Part shown: positions 33,082-43,833 of the stretch, one piece after another | Numbering within the stretch: position 1 is the first letter of the stretch | How the letters are laid out: each line of letters starts with the position of its first letter | Source: Dichomitus squalens LYAD-421 SS1 | Lineage: Eukaryota; Basidiomycota; Agaricomycetes; Polyporales; Polyporaceae | Reading direction: 5' to 3' | DNA length: 64,000 nt | Assembly (NCBI RefSeq): GCF_000275845.1 | Contig: NW_006766890.1 | Location: 1,085,406-1,149,405, forward strand | Position numbers and translations under genes: made by a program | Notes under the pieces: model-generated | What the model was told of the DNA's origin: nothing | The model's input: the letters and a program-made list of their open reading frames with translations, nothing else | Database searches by the model: none

Positions 33082-35521
33082 ATGGCCAAACACAACTATG
33101 ACGAGACCGGCAACATGGTCTCGTACTTTGTCTTCAGCTTCCTTTCCGTTTTCCTCGTCCCATACACCCTCGCTGCCATCTCATCGACTAGTATGCGTCT
33201 GTCCACCTGATTGCCGCTTCATCCGCTCAACCCTTGCTTCAGAATCTCCTTCACTCTCTGGTTGCCAATGCCAGCATTGCATTGCCCAGCGCGAACGTAT
33301 TCGCAAGCGCGAGCGCGGCTCCCTCCTCTCGCCCAAGCTAAGGAGAAGGTGTCTATCGCTACAGGACCCTACTTGAATGTTCGCTTCATGTGGAATGCTT
33401 AATGCCTCCGTTAGAACTTTCATCATATTGGCCGGCTGGTCAATCACCGCCTTCTTCGCCTACAAGATCTTGACAGCTGAGAACACCTCCAAAATATACG
33501 ATCCCTTTGAGATTCTTGGCATCAGCACTGTGAGTCGTCATCTACCTCGAACCACCCTCTCCGGCGTGCTCATATGCGCATGTCCTCAGAGCGCGACCGT
33601 CAAGGATATCAAATCCCACTACAAGAAGCTCTCTCGCAAATTGTGTGTCTTAATGCCTCACCAACTGCCAATTCATACTTAAGGCTCTCTTCAGCCACCC
33701 AGACAAGGTCAAGCTTGGCGTGAACGAGACTATGGAGATGGTCGAAGCCAAGTTCGTGGAGATCACCAAAGCCTACAAAGCGTTCGTCTCTCCCCTTCAT
33801 CTCCTGTAATCACTGACCGACATCAATCGCAGGTTGACAGACGAGACAATCCGGCAGAATTGGTTGAACCACGGCCATCCGGACGGTCGCCAGGAAGTGA
33901 ACACGGCCATTGCACTTCCCTCATGGATGAGCGACAACATCTGGGTCCTCGCCGCGTACGGTATCATCTTCGGCGGTGCACTCCCTGCCCTTGTTGTAAG
34001 TTCCTCCGGTTCAGCGTAGAGAGCGTGCGTTCAAGTGGGATATTGGCAGGGTCGTTGGTGGTTCGGGAATATGGAAAAGACAAAGGATGGCGTTCACGCC
34101 CGCAGCGCTGCCACATTCTTCAAGACCCTCACAGAGGAGTCTGGCATAGATGATGTCACTACCTCTCTTGGGAAGGCTTTCGAATACGAGCACCGCGTCA
34201 AGATCGCCAAGGCTGATGGCGAACTCGATCAACTCGAGACGCAGATTAAGGAGCAGCTCGGAGCCCAGTGGACTGAGCTCGTCAAAGTAGCGGAGGCTGT
34301 CCCCGGTGCGCACGACAGCCGAAGGCGAGCGTTCGTCCTCTTGTATGCGCACCTTCTCCGGTTGCCTGTGCACAATTCCAGTCTGCAGAAAGGTTCGTCT
34401 ATTCATGACCGCGGTCAATTATCACGCTAATGGCCCTCGCCTTCAGAGCAAACCGAACTTCTTCTGCAGACGCCCACACTCCTCAACTCTATGCTGAACA
34501 TCACCATGTCCCGAAACTGGCTTCTTCCTACCCTTGCTGCCATGCGTCTACACGCGTACATCACTCAGGCCCTTCTTCCTAGCAAGGCGGACCTCAAGGC
34601 TGCTCAGCTTCCCGGTATCGAACAGTCCGAAGCTGCCGCTCTCTCAAAGTCCGAGTCTACCGACTTCTCCGACGCCGTGTCAACACTTTCTAAGTCTGAA
34701 TCATCTGAGCTTGTCAATGCCCACAAGGCACTGGAGTGCCTTGGCCAAACTGAGATTGTCGACGCTTCGTTCAAGGTTATTGGCGAGCGCTTCGTAACCC
34801 CCAGCTCGTTCGTGCACTTGGTCGTCAAGCTCCGTGTGGATCCTCTCGACAAGGACGGCAAGCCAGTGCCGATCCCTAAGCAGGATAAGGAGAATGAGAA
34901 GCGCGACAACGAGTTCTTGTTGAGCAAAAAGGACGCGGAAGATCTCCCTAACGGCGACTACGCCAGCCAATACGCGCATACACCATATTGGCCCGCCGTG
35001 AGTATCACGCCCCGTCTTCATTGCGCATCTTGGCTGAGCTAGGTTTCGTGCAGAACCGGAAGCCGTCATGGTGGATCGTTCTTGCCGATGTCAAGTCGAA
35101 CAAGGTCGTTGTGCCCCCGATCAAGGTCACCGACGTCCCCGTCGCGGACACGCAGCGCGGCATCGACTACCGGGCGTACAAGATCCAGTTCCAGGCACCA
35201 CAAAACGTCGGCCTCTTCACGTGGAAGGTCATCGTCCTGAACGATACCTTTGTCGGCGACGAGGCGTCGCGCGACGTCGTGCTCAAGATCGACGACCCGT
35301 CAGTGCTCAACGCGGACGACGCGAACGACGAGGACGACATCTCGGACCCTGAGGAGGACTCGCTCGCGGGCCAGATGGCGCTCATGCGCGGGGGCTCGGT
35401 GAAGAAGTCGCAGCCGCAGGACGGGGAGGACGGGGAGGACGACGAGGATGACGAGAGCACTACGGACGACGATCAGGAGGAGAAGGGCGACGGTAGCAGT
35501 AGCGATAGCGACAGCGACTAA
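33082..35521 (+). CDS. sec63: SEC63, ER translocon J-domain protein
   Basis: Seen: starts MAKHNYDETGNMVSYFVFSF, with a first membrane helix, then a Lys/Arg-rich loop and a second helix (FIILAGWSITAFFAYKIL). The J domain begins YDPFEILGIST and holds the HPD motif in HPDKVKLGVNE, split by introns around 33530-33840. A third helix follows (WVLAAYGIIFGGALPALV). The Sec63/Brl domain is long and includes LLNSMLNITMSRNWLLPTLA, LVVKLRVDPLDKDGKPVP and NRKPSWWIVLADVKSNKVVV. The tail is acidic (EDGEDDEDDESTTDDD). About 660 aa, like the yeast protein. Known: Sec63 recruits the Hsp70 BiP/Kar2 to the Sec61 channel from the ER lumen. HPD is intact. Confidence 0.92.
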
Positions 35522-35775
35522 TCGAGTGCGTCTTCTTGCGGGTCTCAGGAATTAAGTTATTGTCGCGTCAAGCCTTACAGATATGAAGTTTACGTTGTGC
35601 CGCATGCGCTGGCGCACTCGAGCACTTGTAATCACGCATAGATCACATCCCATGTATGTGGTCTATCAAATCGTCGGGCTATTGGGACCGAACCGCACAA
35701 GTACGTGAACCGAATAATGCCTCTATGTCAGCCTAGCCAGCCAGCCAGCCTCGATCCCAACCAACAAAGGACATA

Positions 35776-37128
35776 AGTTCAGTACATCCCACAGTCATCC
35801 TCCTCCCCCCCTTCCTTCCCCCATCTAGCCCAACCGACCATCAAGATAGGACGACCATCAAGACAGCCTGCGCGCGCCGAAGACCCTGGACCCAGGATCA
35901 CGGGCCCGTGTGCCCGTGAGGTATGCCCGACACACGTCGCGCCGTTGTTCGTGGGAGGGAGTCATGGACCTGACGATCGCGGGCACGACGCACGTACTAG
36001 GGCATTTCGTTTTGCTTCGTCTGCCTATCGCATTCGTGTTACTGCTATTTTCTCTCCGCAGATCTCCCCGACGGACCACGACTACGTTACGACGCAAGCC
36101 GACCGACTCGACCTCAAGCTGCGAACCTCGAACCTCGAACCTCGACCCTCAAGACCGACAGTGCCGACAGGTTGGCGTTGGTGAGGCTGGGGGAGGGAGT
36201 TGATCGCCTCGGTGAACCTGGTCTCCCGCGTCGGGGGTGTTTGGCTGGACGTTGTTGTGTTTCGTGTTTCGGCTTGGTTTCTTGGACTGGACGGTTTCGG
36301 TGGTTTCGGTGGTTTCTATTTCGTTCTCGGTTTTGGTTATGGTTTCGTTCTCGGTTTCGGGTTTGGTTTCGGTTTCGGTTTCGTTCACGGACTTGGACGC
36401 TCCGCGCTCGGACTTGGACTTGGACTCGGACATGGACTCGGACTCGGACATAGACTCGGACTCGTTGCGATTGACTTCCTCATTTTCATCTAGATCTCCA
36501 GGCCAGGGACGGGGTGCGACGGGGGAGGGTGCGGCGGTGGTACGGAGACTCGCCGGCTTTCATGCCTCGTCAATCCTTCTTCAATCCGTCGTACCTTCGA
36601 GGCCAACGGAGCACTTGTCGCAGGGTCGGGCGCGGTGTGCGGTACTGGGTCTAACCCTGATGCGTACGACCAACCTCTTCTCTCGGCTCGTTCTCCGGTA
36701 CGGGCAGCCTCTGGTCGGGAGCGAGGGGGGCGGTCGAGGGTACGGGGAGTCGCCGCCTTTTAGGCCTTCTTCCAAACTCTTCCTCTCGGCTGGTGGTGGG
36801 GTGCGGGGTGATGGGCGGTGGGGTACGCCAACTCTAAGCCCTCGCCGTTCGTTGCTTCGTTGCTCCGTGCTCGGGAGCCACACGTCCGGTGCGTGTAGGC
36901 AAAGTCTGTGACCTCCCTTCGGGGGAGTTGCAGCACGCGCCCAGCGGTGGGCCCTCTGTGGATGGAGACATGGAGGCTAAAGATCCTCTCTTCGGAGAGC
37001 AAACGGTGTTCCGCTGGTCGGAGCACCGCCCTTTCGGGGGCATCCCTTCCTTGTGGGGGGAATTTCTCTTCCGTGGAGTTGCCTGCGTTCGATAGTCATC
37101 GAAGCAAGATCCTCTGCGGAAGAGAACG
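35776..37128 (-). repeat. 1.34 kb dispersed repeat, copy B (inverted)
   Basis: Seen: the reverse complement of 15231-16566 with a few substitutions and some extra 6 bp units in the hexamer region (about 36300-36450). It lies between the 3' end of SEC63 (35521) and the 3' end of the SH3-RA gene (37407). Its 5' side (37129-37340) has sequence absent from copy A, so copy A may be truncated there or that part may be unrelated. Confidence 0.75.
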
Positions 37129-37406
37129 ACGTCCCGCTGACTCACTTTCGTCCATGCCACCACGAGCCCGCCTGGAACGCATCTGACGCGTCCTCTGACA
37201 GGGCATGACCACGCATGGTCGGTCATACTCGTGGCGAAGACCAAACCTCCGATCACTTTACCAGGCTTGTTACCTTTGGGTAGGATCGACCAGTTCACTT
37301 CAAACTTACAGGCAGAGTGACATCGTCCTGAAATCCACATAAATACTAACCAAATGTGGCGAATGTAAGATACATGCGAAAGAGCGATGAATATACCGTC
37401 AACAGC

Positions 37407-40400
37407 TTAGTGGACGTGTATTGCTTGTTGCAAAAGCTCATCCAGAGTCTGCGGAGCAATCGTAAGCGACCATATGAATGGTGCATGACAGGCCAAGACC
37501 TTACCTGATCCATTTCCTCCAGCTGCTTGAATGTGCTAGCATAGACATCTCTGATATCGGGATGCAGAGTGTGCGGTTCGATGGGCTTCCCAAACAACAT
37601 CTCTTCGACCGAATCCAGCGGCTGATGCTCGGGTATCTTGTTGTTTAGCGAAGCGCGCATCTCAATGACCGCCATCATCTCGTTCAGACCGAAGTCATTT
37701 CTTGGGAGAACGAGCTTGGGCCGATCGTCCTTCCGAGCGGGAATCGCCGCCATGCCACCCAGCGGGAGTGGCGAGGATGGGGTAGCAGTTCGGTAGTCAG
37801 AGACGGCAGATGCGAAGGATGCTTGCCGCTCGTGCGGAGCAGGATATCCACGGATGCGACTGCCTGAGGTCGGGGTAGCAGTGGGTGCGCGGGACATGTC
37901 TGACTCTCCCGGACTGGCAGTACGGTAGCTAGATAATCTGGAGACGGCCGGGGATCCGACACGCTGGCTAGTTGCAGCGGCGGAATTCGACCTGGCAGCA
38001 TCGCGTGCAGTGGGGGTAGCTGTCCGGGAAGACGACACTTCCTGTGCGGTCTCCGAGGCAGGATAGGCCGAGTCAGTGCTGCTACGCGCGGAGCCGAAGC
38101 CCTGGTCGGAGGAGGCCTGTGATACCGGTGCCCTCCCTGTCTCCTTCTCATGCTTGATCTTGCTAAGTACCCGATCGAGTTTCGCGCCTAAGCCATCCTT
38201 GCCATGGGCAAGGACACCGTGCAGGAGATCGAGATTGTCACCGGACGAAGAAGATTTGTGGCCTGAAGGTCCGACCTCGTTCCGCCATTCCTTCTCGACA
38301 ATGTCGCTGATATCGTACGTCTCGCCATCAGGTTCAACATACGAGTAACGCATCCTATCGTCAACGTCGTAGCGAGAGCTTCGAATCATGGCATTGCTTG
38401 GCAGGAGGACGTCCAGACCCCGCGCTGAGTTCGCCTGCGCAGAAAGGATGGCGCGCTGATTGGCGCGTGTAGCCGCACGCTGAGCTGCAATGAGCTCCTG
38501 CTTGGACATCTGGCGCTTGGGCTCTTCATGGGCAGTGGTGTCAGATGCTGTGCTCGAGCTAGCCACCGACTCTCGAAGTTGTTGCAATGCGAGCTCGTCA
38601 AGGGGTGCCGACGAGCGATGCCGAGCAGAGGAGTTGCGATAGGCGACGGCGCGACGGAGGATGAAGATAGGGTCGTCAGGCCGGACGTCGTCAAGCGAAC
38701 CCAAGAGCAACTGCGCAGAGTCGATGGATCGACGTTTGCTGTCACTGAACCTACGATCAACTTGGCGGTAAGCGGGCGGGCGCGGGAAAGCATCAATAAC
38801 TTTGCTCGAAGGTGCTAGTTCGCGTTCTAATCATGTTGTTAGTACAAGACAGGCTGTCCGCTTGCGAGTGACTTACCCTTGCCATTGACCTCCACGGCAA
38901 GACCGTATCGGACGCGGGAAGAGCTCCTTCGCTTGGTTTGCTTGTCCTCGATCTCGTCTCCGCCGTCCACGACACCTTCAGGTATGCCAAAGCGGTCCAA
39001 GCCCTGTTCGATGACCTCGGCGACAGTGATGTTCTTGGGGAAAACAAAGATCTTCTTGCGGAAGTTCTGGCTGATGCCCGGCGAAGGGACCTGGCTCGCC
39101 TGCGGACGGTTGCGGAGCGTGTTCTTAAAGACAATCGCCTCGGTTTGAGGATCAAAGACCATGTCGTCTGGGAGGTCGTCAGGATAGATGACGAGCTGCA
39201 AGCCGAAGCGGAACGATGGCGAGCTGAAGCGCTCTGGAGGAACCGTGTTCCCACCAGAAGTAGACACAGAAAGGAAATGTCCTCGGCCACGCGTAGACTC
39301 GTTATCTCCATCAACACTCTCAGCAAGAAGCGTGTCGTCGCCTTCGTCACCGATGCTATCGTCGGCCCGACTACGGCGATTCAAGTAGAACTTGACCTGA
39401 GAGTCGTCCGTGAAGTCGTTCATCGACAGCTTCTTGATCGCTGGATGCATCGAAAGATTGCTGGCGACGGAGCTGATACTACCCACGCTGCTACGCTTGA
39501 CCTTCGGCAACTCCAGAGCAGCCTCCACGAGCGACTCGAAGACACCAAGTGGCTTCTCCTCGGGACGGAGCACCGCCGATGAGCCCTCCACCTGCTTGAT
39601 GGTGAGGTAGTACTCCTTCTCATCCTCTCCGGCAGGAAGACGGAATCGCTGGATGGCTTGGCGGACCAGGTCCGACGCCGTCGTGGAGTTGTTGAGTAAC
39701 ACCGTCTTGAACGTCGCCTCGGTCTGGAGGTGGTCTCCCGCGAACACACGGACAACGCTGAGGTCGGGTAGACCGACGCCTTGTCCGTCCATGGAAGTCG
39801 GAGATAGGACCAAGGAGCCCGGACGTGGACGGGAGCCGCTTACAGAGAGACCGGAAGTAGAACTCGTGGACGAGGCGAAAGACATTGAGCCTTGCAAGAC
39901 AGCGGAAGCAGACTGGAGGCCATAGGACGGCTGGGCCTCCGGAGGCGTAGCTGGCGAGCGGTTGAGATACTGCTGATAGAGAGCCTGCTGCTGTTGATCG
40001 CGCTGCCGGAGCTGCGAGACATGCTGAGAGAGCTGAATCTGACCCGTTGGATTCTCTTGCGAAGGACTCGTTTGGGGAGACTGAGTCTCGGGCTGCGGTG
40101 GGATCAAGACAGACTGCAATGGGCGCTTGGGGTCGGTGGAATTCTTCTGCTGCATGATCATAGCCTGCTGTTGCTGCTGGCGCGCGTTTGTCGTGACGGG
40201 GGAGGAGGCCTCGGGAGAAGTGAGCGGCGACGAGCGCGAACGACCGGATTCTTCAGATTCGCGAGTGAGCGACTCGACGCTGACGGCGCTGCCCGTATCG
40301 GACTTGTCTTTGCCCTTATCCTTATCCTTGTCCTTCTTTCGCCCGAAGAGCCCTCCGAACACACCACCGCTCTTTTTCTTCTTGTCCTTATCCTTTCCGC

Positions 40401-41783
40401 CCTCATCGTCTGTTGTGTCATTCCCGCGATCCCGCTCCTTACGCAGTTTGCCACTGCTCGATTTGCCCGTCGATCCGGAGTCGCTGACGGTGACCGTGGA
40501 TGTGACTTTAGCCTGTGCCGCGCCGTTCGCAGGTCTACCAGCGTTGAGGTTGACCTTCTTGCGGGCAGCTTCCTCCAGAGCCTCGATCTCTTCGCGAGTG
40601 CGTTTGCGCTCCTCCGACTGCTGCTGCATGATAGCGCTGGGGAGCAGCGGGCCACCCTGAGCGGAAGGCTCGTATTCCGCCGAACGAGCGACTGGTGGCG
40701 TCACTGACAACTTGCGTGTCTCTGTCGCTTGTGCGGGGTCCATGGTCCTGCCCGGCGAGGAGGGGGAACTGGGCGCGGCCTCATCCTGCATGATGACGAG
40801 CTTGTCGCGTGCGGCTTGGGTGCGGAGGGGCTGGACGGCGCCCTGAGGCGGGCCTCCTTGCTGGCGCAACTTGTCGTCGATCTGTATCTGGGCTGGAGGA
40901 AGCGGTTGTTGTGGCTGCTGGCGCTCGCGCTGCATCTCTTCGGCGGCCCCGTCCTCCCAGCTCATCCCATCGTCGGGCTCAGGGCCGCTTGGTTGCGAGG
41001 CCCCCTGCTCACCACCGCGCGCGGCACGCTCGCGCTCCTCCCATTCTTCTGCAAGCTCCGGGTCCTCGTCCTCGTAGTCTTCGTCGTCCCACTCTGCATC
41101 CTCGTCCTCTTCTTCGTCCTCATTCCAGATGGCAGGGGCGTAACGGTGTACGCCGTAGGAGTGTTTGAAGTGAATGCGCCTGGAGTTTTGCGATGGCTGA
41201 CGGCCAGGTATGGGGGAAGGGGTGTGCGCTTGGTTTGACCCTGTGCGGGAAGAGTACAGGCGGTCGCGAGACTCTTGAAGCTCCGCTTGCGTGGCAGAAG
41301 CAAGCTGTAATTATCGGGTTAGATATCACTGGAGGAAGACCCGTGGCGCTGCGCAGAATAGAGGGAGATAGAGCAGACTGAAGCATGAAGGATACGTACG
41401 TCGACGTTACGGTGCTTGTTGAGCCTGGCCAACCGCTCGAAGGGCGTCTCGATGTTCTCAGCAGGGATGTAGCCGACTTCTTGGGTCTTGAGGACGCGGA
41501 CAAGCCACCAGTAGCTGTTGCTGTCGTCCATTAAGAAGAGGGAATCGCCTTTAACTACATTGGCCTGGCCTTCGACGGTTGCAGCAAAACTGTGGAGGGC
41601 ATAGACGAGGTCGAAGTCGATAGACTCGTTTGGGATGGAGAGGGAGGACGAGCCATCGTCGTCGTCCATGTAGTCAAGGTCCCTATCCTCGCCGTCGGAG
41701 TCGTCCTCGAGAACGGAATGCTCCTCGTCAGAAGGGTAGGTATGGTCGACGTGCATCTGGTGCTGGATCAAGTCATCGGACAT
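37407..41783 (-). CDS. SH3 and Ras-association domain scaffold protein
   Basis: Seen: starts MSDDLIQHQMHVDHTYPSDE at 41783, followed by an acidic stretch and an SH3 domain (FDLVYALHSFAATVEGQANV, YWWLVRVLKTQEVGYIPAEN, about residues 58-118). A long disordered Gln/Ser/Pro/Lys region follows, then a Ras-association-like fold (SVVRVFAGDHLQTEATFKTV, ASDLVRQAIQRFRLPAGEDE) and a second ubiquitin-like segment (FVFPKNITVAEVIEQGLDRF). The long Ser-rich C-terminus ends LDELLQQAIHVH after the last intron. About 1,370 aa. Known: fungal SH3-RA proteins act in polarity and MAPK/Ras signalling. Inferred: a cortical adaptor for a small GTPase. The ends come from the exon chain; the internal introns are few and short. 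Confidence 0.75.
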
Positions 41784-42892
41784 GGCTGGAGTGGAGGTTC
41801 AGGTGGGGCACGAAGCTAGTAGAGAGCCAAGACCGAAATAAAAAAGGGAGAGCGAAGGAACGACAGGGAAGTCAGGCAAACGTAGCGAGCTGAGCAACTA
41901 AGAATTCACAGAACGAAGGGACGGTGCTGGCAGGGGAGAAATCTGGGCCTGGCTGGCAAAGACGGTCTACAATTGACGGGATAGAGACCCAAGATCGAAT
42001 ACTACGGGTACCAGCAGCCAGAGGAAGTGAGAACTCGACAGGAGGCCGTAGCTGGCGTGCTTGCGATGAGCCCACGTCCGACGAAAGCAGGTACAAGGAG
42101 GAGAAGCAGTCCTGATGCCTGTACTTGCACCAACTCAGAGCTACAGCCGCCCATCACGGCGCTTGCGTATCCAGGCGTTGTCTTCCATTTCTCCGCCTAT
42201 ACATAAATACTTCTTCTGCAGACATTCCTGCAGACCACATAAGTCTCACTTCGACCAGAACTCCGAGTCTGCGCAGATTTCAACGGATATAACTAGCGAA
42301 TCAATCATGCATGCATCGACAGTGGTACGCTTGGATATCCTCAGGCGAGTTGCGTTCAATGTCGGGCATGAGTCGTACAACTCAAAGTTCGCGTATGCAG
42401 TTTCGATTCTCCCAACTGCTGTTCGGCCTGTCCGGGATTTAGCCTCAGGTTTGGGCTTCGAAACGACAACTTAGGTCAGTGAGAAATACAAGATTGAAAC
42501 CCACGCAGTCGCAGTGCTGCACAAGACTTTGAGCGTGTCTCCACATGCAGACCCACCACCGTCTTGTCGTCCAGCTGCAGAATCAATGCATCGCAGACAG
42601 TCTGAGCTCGTGAGGCCATTTCATGACATCTCCCCGAGCCGGCCTGTAGAACCATCTCCGCTACTTACCAGGTTATTTGTCCCACTACAGAGCACGTTAT
42701 TTTCATTTCATCGTGGCTCCCAGGGGTACATTGCCGCGGAACCCTAACAACGCACTTATGAGTGCGGGAAGTTACGCTTGGACCAGGTGTGGACAGCAGA
42801 GCATGTGCCAACGAGCAAGAGGCTAGTGTCATCTTCCTCACATTCTCCCCTGAGACAACCAGTCTTCCAGAAACCATATCAGCCACTCAAAG
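41784..42892. other. intergenic, no gene seen
   Basis: About 1.1 kb. It holds the upstream region of the SH3-RA gene. Open frames between 42115 and 42750 show no motif, and I cannot attach them to the neighbouring plus-strand frame. Confidence 0.4.
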
Positions 42893-43676
42893 ATGCATCT
42901 CCCATTACCCGTCACACTTCAGCATATGAAGGCGTGGATAGTGAGTCGCCTGCTGATGGCCAGAGTGGTTGCGGCACTGGATCAGCCGTCTCATAATTCC
43001 GTCCAGACCGTCCACAGCCTCGTCCGAGCCTTTCTCAGCCTATGGTTGTATAACTGGCCATTCGCGTTACCCGGCGGGGTGGTCTTAGGCAATTACAACC
43101 CAATGAACCTGGGGCTAATCACCCGAATATGCTCTTGGTTTGGCCACACCCGGGACTGTACGCATGGAACGGGGTATACCAGGTACCGGTCCGCTACCCA
43201 GGAGGAAGAGGAAGAGTATTGGAAGGCTTCAAAGAGGCTCGGTCAAGCATTCCAATCTTGGGATGGATGCGAGGCGGCAAAAAACATACCGGTGGTGAGG
43301 TACTTCACCCCGAAACTCTTGCCCATATACCGGGAGAAGGAGGAGGATGACCCGGAGGCGACGGAGGTTTACCTGCATCCTAAGGCATACTGTAAGTGGC
43401 ATCGTATGGTATTTCCTGGACCTGTGAGTACGGAGCGATTTTGCGTCGAGGGAGGTATACTGATGAATCGCGGAGAAGATGCACCCTACAATTCGGGAGG
43501 CCCCAGAGCAGATCAAGTACTACAGCAGTCGTGACCGCAGAGAGATCCACCGTATTTCGCGTCTTCTTCCGGACAGCAGGGCGTTCAGACGGGAATTGCG
43601 AGATAAGGCATACGCCAAAATGTGGAAGAATTGGCTCGATACCAAAGGCCCTGATGTAGCCGTCGTCTTCGAGTAG
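42893..43676 (+). pseudogene. hypothetical protein with a frameshift
   Basis: Seen: frame one (42893-43534) gives a protein-like sequence with NYNPMNLGLITRICSWFGHT, FQSWDGCEAAKNIPVVRYFT, PEATEVYLHPKAYCKWHRMV and STERFCVEGGILMNR. Near 43470, just after ILMNR, the coding character moves to another frame that reads MHPTIREAPEQIKYYSSRDR, then RRELRDKAYAKMWKNWLDTK, and ends VAVVFE at 43676. No GT-AG intron of normal size explains the switch; one surplus base in CGCGGAG would. I do not recognise the family. Either a young pseudogene or a sequencing error. The start is uncertain. Confidence 0.4.
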
Positions 43677-43833
43677 GTGTTTGGCGTTCTCGGTCTCTGC
43701 CGCTGGTACTGCATAATATCTACGATTGTGCGCATCGTCTAGTGGTTTACTTTTCGCACAAGCACCTAATAATATGATTGGCATTCCAGTCTTTGTGAGA
43801 GGATCTTCCGTACGGGACAACGTTCACTCACGT

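Noticed and set aside
43725..43800. tRNA-like A-box (GTCTAGTGGTTTA)
   Set aside because: No B-box, no acceptor pairing and no cloverleaf can be drawn.
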